From an uncultured archaeon (GTDB lineage: Archaea; Nanobdellota; Nanobdellia; Pacearchaeales; GW2011-AR1): a stretch of DNA of 46,840 bases. The stretch is taken from assembly GCA_902385625.1 (NCBI GenBank), contig CABMGE010000026.1, positions 1 to 46,840 on the forward strand, written 5' to 3'. The notes under the pieces are model-generated. The model did no database searches. It saw nothing but the letters and a program-made list of their open reading frames with translations, and had not been told where the DNA came from. This document shows, piece after piece, positions 23,570 to 30,081 of the stretch (position 1 is the stretch's first letter; every line of letters starts with the position of its first letter). Position numbers and translations under genes: made by a program.

Positions 23570-23911
23570 TTATCCTGAACTATTTTCTGAAGTGTTTTTT
23601 GCATATTTCTTTTGTTTTTCAAGAGTAAGATTTTTATTTCCTTTATTTTCTAATGAACTGTTTAAAGGCGGCTGAACTGAACTGTCATCTTGGGGATTAA
23701 CCACTTCAGGAGTTTGAGGATTAGTTATTTCTGGACTTGCTGAATTAGCTGGATTATCTGAGTTTGGACTAACAGTGTTGGTGCTGGTTTCGTTTAAATT
23801 CTTATTTTTATCTGCAGGTATAAAAAAGAATATAAGGGATATGCCTACAATAATTAAAATAACTACTGCTATAAGTATTAACAATATTGTAGTAGTTGAC
23901 CCCTTTTTCAT
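23570..23911 (-). CDS. Membrane-anchored low-complexity protein
   Basis: A 113-aa protein. One membrane span near the N-terminus (ILLILIAVVILIIVGISLIF), then an Asn/Ser/Pro/Thr-rich exterior-type segment with many N-x-S/T sequons. Probably displayed outside the cell as a short glycosylated stalk. No enzyme motif. Confidence 0.55.
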   Translation of the reverse strand: MKKGSTTTILLILIAVVILIIVGISLIFFFIPADKNKNLNETSTNTVSPNSDNPANSASPEITNPQTPEVVNPQDDSSVQPPLNSSLENKGNKNLTLEKQKKYAKNTSENSSG

Positions 23912-23997
23912 GAAGAATTAACCTTTTGATAGTATAAAAATATTTCTAAATGATTGTTAACGAAAGATTTAAAAAACATGTTTATTAGCTTTGATTA

Positions 23998-24183
23998 ATG
24001 GAAAATCGAATATATAGAACTGGTTTGAAAGCATTACTTGATGATTCTAGTAGTGAGATATCAGATATTCCCAGGACCTCTGCTCCACTTGTTCAAGGAT
24101 CTCATTTGACTTATGAAAACGCTGATGGAGAACTCATAAAAAGAACTCTTCGAATAAGTAAGTTTTCAAGAGAATATGATTAG
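23998..24183 (+). CDS. Small hypothetical protein
   Basis: A 61-aa soluble protein starting MENRIYRTGLKALLDDSS. The ATG lies about 28 nt after a TTTAAAAAAC box, which supports its being a real leaderless gene. No known motif. Confidence 0.4.
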   Translation: MENRIYRTGLKALLDDSSSEISDIPRTSAPLVQGSHLTYENADGELIKRTLRISKFSREYD

Positions 24184-24244
24184 ATAATTTCTTGATAATT
24201 TAAAACCCATAAATTTTTAAACTACTATTTTCTTAAAATAACAT

Positions 24245-24315
24245 GAAAGCTAAACTTTGGGGGTATCCCCATAATTCAAACTAGAAAAATAAACAATTCT
24301 AGCTTAGCTTCTACT
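24245..24315 (+). ncRNA. Candidate three-stem small RNA upstream of tRNA-His
   Basis: The outer stem AAGCTAA/TTAGCTT (24247-24253 with 24304-24310) encloses hairpins GGGG-GTAT-CCCC (24259-24270) and CTAGAA/TTCTAG (24281-24286 with 24297-24302). A TTTTTAAAC box near 24216 puts a start about 24243. The same start could be read as a 13-codon leaderless ORF (MKAKLWGYPHNSN), but the nested pairing favours an RNA. Confidence 0.42.
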
Positions 24316-24376
24316 AGTTCTCAAATTAATAATAACCTTTTTATACCGATTTTATCTTTAACTAAATATACCTATG

Positions 24377-24447
24377 GCGGTTGTAGTTCAGTGGTAGAAT
24401 GCGAGACTGTGGCTCTTGAGACGAGGGTTCGATTCCCTCCTCCCGCT
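24377..24447 (+). tRNA. tRNA-His (anticodon GTG), acceptor stem with two mismatches
   Basis: The anticodon stem CGAGA/TCTTG encloses CTGTGGC, anticodon GTG. D arm GTTC...GAAT; T arm GAGGG-TTCGATT-CCCTC. The acceptor GCGGTTG/CTCCCGC pairs at five positions but has T-C and T-T at 5:68 and 6:67. A G precedes position 1 (24376), as required for tRNA-His G-1, but the discriminator read here is T, not the usual archaeal C. It is the first gene of the hisG-hisE/LOG/hisS unit. Confidence 0.88.
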
Positions 24448-24650
24448 TGTTTATTATCTCAAAGAGATAATAAGTTGGATGGAATCAAATGCACTAGTGG
24501 GTTTGATTCACTGCAAAAGGCTATGCTTTTTGTAGGGACAGAAAATAGAAGATTTTTTGTATCTCCTCCCGCTTGTTTAATATTGCAAAGAGATAATTTT
24601 GATAGAATTCAATTATTCTGGGGGATCAAATGATAGACACTAGTCTTGAT
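24437..24650 (+). repeat. Imperfect tandem duplication of the tRNA-His 3' end in the hisG-hisE leader
   Basis: CTCCTCCCGCTTGTTTA is identical at 24437-24453 (end of tRNA-His) and 24563-24579, 126 nt apart. Similarity continues through CAAAGAGATAAT in both copies and a later (A)ATCAAATG...CACTAGT...TTGAT hairpin. After copy 1, TATTATCTC-AAA-GAGATAATA forms a 9-bp hairpin; this pairing is broken in copy 2. The result is a tRNA acceptor-like tail in the leader of a histidine-related operon. Confidence 0.6.
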
Positions 24651-25485
24651 TTTATTCATTGTACCAAAAAACTCTGGGCTTGAACTTTGTTCTAATTATA
24701 TTGATAAATATCTTTCTGATAAAACTCAGGTAATTACAGCAAGGGGGGAAGATGTTCCTTTATTTGTTGAGAAGTTATCTAAACTTGGGAAAAATGTAAT
24801 TGGGATAACTGGAGAGGATTTGTTTTGTGAATATTCTTTTAATGGTTATTCATTTATTATTGAGGAAAAGATTAGTTGGAAGAATGAAGGATTTCTTTTT
24901 AAAAAACCTGCGCTTTGTTTACTTGGCCCTGAGTCTAATAATTCAATATTTACTAAAAAACTAAGAATCTGTATAAATAAAAAGTATAAAAATATTTCAA
25001 ATGACTTTTTAAATAGATATTTTAAAAATCAAGATTATGAATTGGTTTATACTTCTGGATCTACTGAAGAGTTGTTTTTACAAGGAGCAGTAGACTTTGT
25101 TATTGATATTGTGTGTTCAGGCAAATCTGCAAGCAATGCAGGTCTTAAGGTTTATGAAAAAATATTTGAATCTGATATTGTGGTTATTCGATATAATGAA
25201 AAGAGATTTGATCTCCAAGAACTTTACAGTATAATTTCCAGAAGATTAACAAGCAGTGATGAAGTTTCTTATACAAAAAAATTAGTTGCAAATCCAAATG
25301 AATTAAAACGAAAACTAATTGAGGAGGCAGGTGAAGTAGTAACTGCAGATTCTAAAGATAATCTTATCTGGGAGTGTTCTGATTTAATTTATTTTTTATT
25401 TGTAATCATGGCAAAAGAAGGAATAACTATTGAAGATATTGAAAAGGAAAGTTCGAGACGTGATAAATCCAGGAGTACAAAATGA
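24646..25485 (+). CDS. hisG: HisG-HisE fusion: short ATP phosphoribosyltransferase plus phosphoribosyl-ATP pyrophosphohydrolase
   Basis: A 279-aa fusion of the first two steps of histidine synthesis. Residues 1-190 are short-form HisG: FIVPKNSGLELC at the start, and the PRPP loop in GAVDFVIDIVCSGKSASNAGL. Residues 205-279 are HisE (MazG-like): LKRKLIEEAGEVV and ECSDLIYFLFVIMAKEG with the metal-binding EExxE/D set. The start is TTG at 24646; no in-frame ATG fits. Short HisG needs the HisRS-like subunit HisZ in bacteria, and here HisRS is two genes downstream. The gene overlaps the LOG gene by ATGA. Other his genes are absent apart from a possible PHP phosphatase 4 kb away. Confidence 0.75.
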   Translation: MILFIVPKNSGLELCSNYIDKYLSDKTQVITARGEDVPLFVEKLSKLGKNVIGITGEDLFCEYSFNGYSFIIEEKISWKNEGFLFKKPALCLLGPESNNSIFTKKLRICINKKYKNISNDFLNRYFKNQDYELVYTSGSTEELFLQGAVDFVIDIVCSGKSASNAGLKVYEKIFESDIVVIRYNEKRFDLQELYSIISRRLTSSDEVSYTKKLVANPNELKRKLIEEAGEVVTADSKDNLIWECSDLIYFLFVIMAKEGITIEDIEKESSRRDKSRSTK

Positions 25486-26057
25486 AAAAATTACAAATAG
25501 GAGTTATGGGTAGTGCAGCAGATTTAAATTATAAGAAGAAGATAGAAGAAGCTGCAGAAAAAGTCGGAGAATTAATAGCTAAATCTGGAAATATAACTGT
25601 ATATGGGGCTGAGAAGGATTATGATAGTTTATCTACTGCAGCTGCAAGGGGAGCAAAAAAAGCAGGAGGTATAACTGTTGGTGTAACTTATGGAAAAGGA
25701 AATGAAATTTATGATAAAGAGAATACTGATATTACTATTGTAACTGGTCTTGAAAGAGGAGGGGGTAGAGAGTTTGTTTTAGTTAATAGTTGCGATGCAA
25801 TTATTGCATTGAGCGGTGGTTCTGGAACTTTAACTGAACTCGCAATTGCCTATCAATTAGATATTCCCATGATAGTTATTCGAGGAAGTGGTGGATGGAG
25901 CGATAAGCTTTCAGACAGTTATTTTGATGAAAGGAAAAGAAGAAAGGTTATAGGAGTAAATACTCCTGAACAAGCAGTGGAGATTGCAATAATAAATGCT
26001 AAAGAAACCTTAATAAATAAACAAAATCTTGCTATAGAAAGGAGAGAGGTAAAATGA
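25482..26057 (+). CDS. LOG-family / TIGR00725-like nucleotide-binding protein
   Basis: A 191-aa Rossmann-like protein: QIGVMGSAADLNYKKKIEEA at the start, GGGREFVLVNSCDAIIALSG and GSGTLTELAIAY, the Gly-rich phosphate-binding motif of the LOG/DprA-related superfamily. LOG enzymes release adenine or cytokinin from nucleotide monophosphates; this branch is mostly uncharacterised. It overlaps hisG-hisE and hisS by 4 nt each (ATGA), so all three are translated together. A role in nucleotide salvage from the HisG/HisE reactions is possible. Confidence 0.85.
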   Translation: MKKLQIGVMGSAADLNYKKKIEEAAEKVGELIAKSGNITVYGAEKDYDSLSTAAARGAKKAGGITVGVTYGKGNEIYDKENTDITIVTGLERGGGREFVLVNSCDAIIALSGGSGTLTELAIAYQLDIPMIVIRGSGGWSDKLSDSYFDERKRRKVIGVNTPEQAVEIAIINAKETLINKQNLAIERREVK

Positions 26058-27220
26058 CATTTGAAACAGTAAAAGGATATTCAGACTATACCGGTGATGA
26101 TGCTAAAAAAAGACAAAGAATAAAAGAAATTGTAGAGGAAACTTTTAGAAGGTATAATTTTGAACCTGCAGAAACTCCTGTAATTGAAGATGAAAAATTT
26201 GTAAAGGGAGAAAATTCAAATGATGAAGCAGTTTCAGATGTTTACAAATTGCAAGATAAAGGGGAAAGAAAACTTGCCTTGAGGTATGAATTTACATTTC
26301 AATTAAAAAGACTTGCAAATAATAAAAAATTACCTTATAAAAGATACCAAATCGGCTATGTTTTTCGTGACGAGCCAATAACCGGAAATAGAGTAAGGCA
26401 AATAACCCAGTGTGATATTGATGTAGTGGGATCTACCCTAAAAGATGAAGCAGAAATTTTAAAAGCATTTTCAGAACTTTTAGAAAAACTTGGAATCAAA
26501 TCAACAATTAAAATAAATAATAGAAAATTATTAAATGAAATCCTTGAAGAATTAAAAATTGAAGAAAAATACAGGCCTGATGTTATTCGTGAAATTGACA
26601 AATTAGATAAGCTTTCAAAAACCGAGGTAAAACAAAATTTAAAAAAATATAATGCAGAAAAAGCTCTAGAAGTTTTTGAAAAACCAGTAAAATATTTTGA
26701 AAAATATAAATCTTACCAGGAAATAAAAGATCTTTTAACAATATGCGATTATTATAATCTTGAGCCAGAGTTTACTCCTTATCTCGCAAGAGGACTTGGT
26801 TATTATAATGGAACAATATTTGAGATTAAAACAAAAGAAATAAAAGAGACTGTTTGTGGCGGAGGTTCTTATCTAGTTAATGGAATTCAATCAACAGGTA
26901 TTTCAGTAAGTATAGAACGCCTTTTTGTTTTAGCAAAAGTAAATATTGAAGAAGAAAAGGTTTTAATAATCTCATTAAATGAAGATAAATCTGCAATAGA
27001 ACTTGCAAAAAAAATAAGAGAATTAAATATACCCTGTTCTGTTATGTACAATAAGGTTTCAAAGGCACTTGACTATGCTAATTCATATAAAATAAAATAT
27101 GTTTTATTTGTTGGAGAGGACGAAGTTAAGAAAAAGAAATTTAAACTAAAAGATATGGCTTCTGGTAAAGAGAAATTAATTAGTGAAAAAGATTTTGAAA
27201 AAGAAATAAAATTATCTTAA
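26054..27220 (+). CDS. hisS: Histidyl-tRNA synthetase
   Basis: A 388-aa class II synthetase. Motif 2 YKRYQIGYVFRDEP, His-specific LARGLGYYNGTIFEIKT, motif 3 GISVSIERLF. The C-terminal anticodon domain is present (KVLIISLNEDKSA, then VLFVGEDEVKKKKFKLKDM), so it can be a true synthetase rather than only HisZ, which lacks that domain. With a short HisG fusion in the same unit it may double as HisZ (inference). It is in an operon with the tRNA it charges. Confidence 0.92.
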   Translation: MTFETVKGYSDYTGDDAKKRQRIKEIVEETFRRYNFEPAETPVIEDEKFVKGENSNDEAVSDVYKLQDKGERKLALRYEFTFQLKRLANNKKLPYKRYQIGYVFRDEPITGNRVRQITQCDIDVVGSTLKDEAEILKAFSELLEKLGIKSTIKINNRKLLNEILEELKIEEKYRPDVIREIDKLDKLSKTEVKQNLKKYNAEKALEVFEKPVKYFEKYKSYQEIKDLLTICDYYNLEPEFTPYLARGLGYYNGTIFEIKTKEIKETVCGGGSYLVNGIQSTGISVSIERLFVLAKVNIEEEKVLIISLNEDKSAIELAKKIRELNIPCSVMYNKVSKALDYANSYKIKYVLFVGEDEVKKKKFKLKDMASGKEKLISEKDFEKEIKLS

Positions 27221-27948
27221 GCTTTTTTTAAACCCTTTTTTAATGCATCGTTTGCAGCTTTTGAACTATCTTGGGTATTAAATGGTTTAGCAAGTGTTTT
27301 TTTCCGGGGGTCTTCAGGTTTAGTTTGTGTTTGTGTTTTGGGTTTATAGCTTTCTTTAGGATCTGCCTTGGGTTTTTCTGCATTTAATACTGGAAGTCTT
27401 GTAGTGTCTCCTGTAGATTCAGGGGTTTTTGATACAGGTTTTTTATTATAATTCTCTGCATTGGATTTTTTTCCAGCAGCATACTCAGGTTCAGGTTTTT
27501 TAATTGGCTTCAGCCCTAGTTCATCTTCTACTGCTTGAAATGCCATTTCTTCAAAATCAGGCTCTTCAAGTTTTGATTTTACTTCTCTTTTTACAATTTC
27601 AAATGCATTTAGATAATATCCGTTTGGTTTTTTAATTATTCTTACTAAATATCCTGTTTTTCCTTCATAATTCTCTTTTCTACCTGACCTTATCAGACTT
27701 TCAAGTTTTTTTCTATATTCTGGCTCTGTTTTTTCTTGAGAACTCAGATAATCTGAATATTTTGATTGTATTGATGATAATTCCCCCTTAGAAACATATG
27801 CCGCAGGTATACTTCCTGAAGAACCGTTATAAGAACATTTCCAATTTTCGCTATAACTTCCATTATCTTTTTTAATTCTAGTACCTGTAAAGATTGCACC
27901 CTTTGCAGATGTAAGAGTTATCAGCTTTTCGGTTATATCTTCCGACAT
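27217..27948 (-). CDS. Hypothetical protein with disordered Lys/Pro-rich C-terminal half
   Basis: A 243-aa protein. Residues 1-125 are ordered alpha/beta, ending TGYLVRIIKKPNGYYLNAFEI. Residues 140-243 are Lys/Pro/Thr-rich and probably disordered. The strand pattern G-LV-(R/K)-KK-NG/NK resembles the end of the next minus-strand gene, so the two may be paralogues. It overlaps hisS tail to tail by 4 nt. Confidence 0.5.
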   Translation of the reverse strand: MSEDITEKLITLTSAKGAIFTGTRIKKDNGSYSENWKCSYNGSSGSIPAAYVSKGELSSIQSKYSDYLSSQEKTEPEYRKKLESLIRSGRKENYEGKTGYLVRIIKKPNGYYLNAFEIVKREVKSKLEEPDFEEMAFQAVEDELGLKPIKKPEPEYAAGKKSNAENYNKKPVSKTPESTGDTTRLPVLNAEKPKADPKESYKPKTQTQTKPEDPRKKTLAKPFNTQDSSKAANDALKKGLKKA

Positions 27949-27995
27949 ATAAAATAGAAATGAAGTCAGTTTTTAAATATTATTAGCATACACTA

Positions 27996-28397
27996 TTATT
28001 CTTCAGGTTTTGCATTTCCTATTCTTCTGAAAGTCCATTTGTTCTCTTTTTTATATAATTTGACTAAGACTCCTTCTCCTTCGCATTCGGGGGTTGTTTG
28101 TTCTGAAAGTTTTTCTAGTTCTCCTTGAATATTTTGATAATTTGCAGGATTTTTTGATCTTTCAATAATATTATTGTATTGGTCTGTTGAAATGCATTGC
28201 ATTTTTTTATCACAATTTTTTCCAGTAAGAGCTTTCCATTCAGAATCAACTTCCTGCCAGTATCTGTTGGTCAGTTTTTTCCCCTTTAAGAATTTTCCAA
28301 GGATATAATAAACATTTTCATTGCCGTTTGAAACTGTGTAGTATTTGACTATTGTTTTGCTTTTTACTGATATGCCTAAATAATCCAAAAGTCCCAT
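27996..28397 (-). CDS. Hypothetical protein
   Basis: A 133-aa soluble protein starting MGLLDYLGISVKSKTIVKYY, with three cysteines (NCDKKMQC, PEC) and an end GVLVKLYKKENKWTFRRIG. TTTAAAAG lies about 27 nt before the ATG, so it has its own promoter. Family unknown. Confidence 0.5.
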   Translation of the reverse strand: MGLLDYLGISVKSKTIVKYYTVSNGNENVYYILGKFLKGKKLTNRYWQEVDSEWKALTGKNCDKKMQCISTDQYNNIIERSKNPANYQNIQGELEKLSEQTTPECEGEGVLVKLYKKENKWTFRRIGNAKPEE

Positions 28398-28448
28398 AAA
28401 AAATCAAAAATAATCTTCCTTTTAAATATTATTTAACTGTATTGCTAT

Positions 28449-29180
28449 TCATTTTTTTATAACTCTTATAATCAAATTCTTTTTATCAAAACGGTCTTTT
28501 TTAGATGAAGCTATAGTGCTGCTATCAGTTTTATCTAGATTTGTTTTAATCTCAAGTATTTTAAATCCAACACTCTTAATCAGGTTTATTAATTCTTCTT
28601 CAGAGTAAAGATAATAATATCTGTAGTACTCTTTTCTGTCTTTTTTCCAGGACATATAAATATCTCCATGATAGTTTACTTCTTTAAATCTAGGATCTGC
28701 TGAATTCCAAACGCTGATTAACCCCTCTGCACCTTTTTTTAATACTCTATATAATTCTTTAAGAGCATTTTCCCTTTCTTTTTCACCTTCAATACAATGA
28801 AGGGTTGCAATAAATAATCCATAATCAAACATTTCATTTTTGAATATGGTTTTATCAAGTTTATTTGCACAACTTTTAAAAAATTTAGCGCCAATTCCTT
28901 TTTCTTTAACCAATTGTTCACCTGCTTTTAATTGATTGGCTGAAATATCAATGCCATAATATTGTGTATCTATCGCCTGAATCATATTTCTACCACATCC
29001 ACAACCTAAATCAATAATTTTTCCTTTTTTTCCATTTAAGAAATCTTCAACACTAAAAAAAGGTTTTTTCTTAAATTCTGTCCATAAATCAGATATTTCA
29101 TCCCAGACTTCCTCTTGATTTGGCTCTTTGTTCTTTTTTAAAAATTCTTTTTTTGATATTATTTTTATTGATTCTGTCAT
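28449..29180 (-). CDS. SAM-dependent methyltransferase, Trm9/ABH8-like
   Basis: A 243-aa class I methyltransferase. SAM-binding GKIIDLGCGCGRN (about 52-64), YYGIDIS, then FIATLHCIEG. The downstream part VNYHGDIYMSWKKDRKEYYR then YYYLYSEEEL matches the Trm9 branch, which methylates carboxymethyluridine at tRNA position 34. Elp3, which supplies the preceding modification, is encoded 3.3 kb away on the same strand. It shares a 50-nt divergent promoter region with the PHP gene. Confidence 0.8.
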   Translation of the reverse strand: MTESIKIISKKEFLKKNKEPNQEEVWDEISDLWTEFKKKPFFSVEDFLNGKKGKIIDLGCGCGRNMIQAIDTQYYGIDISANQLKAGEQLVKEKGIGAKFFKSCANKLDKTIFKNEMFDYGLFIATLHCIEGEKERENALKELYRVLKKGAEGLISVWNSADPRFKEVNYHGDIYMSWKKDRKEYYRYYYLYSEEELINLIKSVGFKILEIKTNLDKTDSSTIASSKKDRFDKKNLIIRVIKK

Positions 29181-29230
29181 AATAAATCCAGAAGATTTAA
29201 CTTTAAAAACCCATATTGTTTACCTTAAAA
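29181..29230. promoter_or_regulatory. Compact divergent promoter between methyltransferase and PHP genes
   Basis: TTTAAAAAC (plus, 29202) lies 29 nt before the PHP ATG. On the minus strand TTTTTAAAG (about 29199-29207) lies about 26 nt before the methyltransferase ATG. The two TATA boxes overlap, so the genes compete for one initiation site. Confidence 0.55.
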
Positions 29231-30061
29231 ATGAAGAAACCGCTAATAAATCACCATGTTCATACAACAGGTTCAGATGGAAAATTATCTCCTGAAGATA
29301 CTATAAAACTTGCAATAGAAAAAGGACTTAATTTTATTTGTTTTACAGATCATTATCCCTGTCCTGATGGATTTGATAAGTGGTTTTGCGGTTTTCATTC
29401 TGAAGAATACTATGCAAATGTTATGGGGCTGAAGCAAAAATACAAGGATAGGATTGATATTTCATTTGGTGCTGAAGTAAATTGGTTTTTGGGTCATGAA
29501 GACTGGATAAAAAAAGAAGTTAAAAAAAGAAAATATGATTATATTTTAGGAGCGGCTCATCATTTGGGCAGACCATCCCACTTGTCAATAAATAATTCAG
29601 AAAAAAACTGGAATGAAACAATAAAACATTTTGGAAGTATAGAAGAATTAATAAAAGAATATTATACACAAGTAAGACTCATGGCTAAATCAGGACTGTT
29701 TGATTGTATAGCACATTTTGATCTGGTTAAGGTATGGAATGAGGATTCTAAATATTTTTCAGAAGATGAAAAATGGTACAGACAGGAAGTCATAAAGACC
29801 CTTGAAACAATAAAAGAATCAGGTATATGCATTGAGATAAATACTTCTGGGAGAAGGAAAAAGTCAAGAGATGAACATCCTAGTTTTTGGATACTTGAAG
29901 AAACAGGAAAAATGAAAATTCCCCTCACTATTGGGTCTGATTCCCATAATCCTTCTGATATTGATTATGGTTTAGAAAGGGCAATGGAACTTGCAAAAAA
30001 AGCAGATTATAGTGATATATTAATATTTAAAGAAAGAAAACCTATCCAAGTTAAGATTTAA
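29231..30061 (+). CDS. PHP-domain phosphatase, histidinol-phosphatase (HisK)-like
   Basis: A 276-aa protein. The ATG at 29231 is chosen by its TATA spacing. PHP metal-binding motifs: INHHVHTTGSDGKLSPEDTI (HxH), FTDHYP, GAEVNW, GAAHHLG, IAHFDL and the final IGSDSHNPSDI. The order and length match the HisK/HisJ type of histidinol-phosphate phosphatase, a late histidine step. With the HisG-HisE fusion this would give two his functions in the window, but middle steps are missing, so other phosphoesters are possible. Confidence 0.75.
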   Translation: MKKPLINHHVHTTGSDGKLSPEDTIKLAIEKGLNFICFTDHYPCPDGFDKWFCGFHSEEYYANVMGLKQKYKDRIDISFGAEVNWFLGHEDWIKKEVKKRKYDYILGAAHHLGRPSHLSINNSEKNWNETIKHFGSIEELIKEYYTQVRLMAKSGLFDCIAHFDLVKVWNEDSKYFSEDEKWYRQEVIKTLETIKESGICIEINTSGRRKKSRDEHPSFWILEETGKMKIPLTIGSDSHNPSDIDYGLERAMELAKKADYSDILIFKERKPIQVKI

Positions 30062-30081
30062 TTAAACAGAGGGTTTCTTCT

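Larger units (their letters stand above)
24184..24645. other. Region between two genes holding a three-stem RNA, tRNA-His and a duplicated tRNA tail
   Basis: Contains a candidate structured RNA (24245-24315), tRNA-His (24377-24447), an imperfect tandem duplication of the tRNA 3' end and its flank (24437-24515 and 24563-24650), and the hisG-hisE leader. No protein ORF is credible here. Confidence 0.6.

Noticed and set aside
24245-24315. Three-way junction considered as a hammerhead ribozyme
   Set aside because: Neither strand contains the CUGANGA core, so the ribozyme fold is not supported.
24437-24579. 17-bp tRNA repeat considered as attL/attR of an integrated element
   Set aside because: Only 126 nt separate the copies, there is no integrase gene nearby, and similarity extends beyond the 17-mer, so local duplication fits better. 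It was kept as an open alternative in the findings.
24391-24633. An 80-codon open frame across tRNA-His and the following repeat
   Set aside because: It reads through the tRNA gene and the duplicated tail, has no promoter or ribosome-binding site of its own, and its composition is explained by the tRNA and hairpins.
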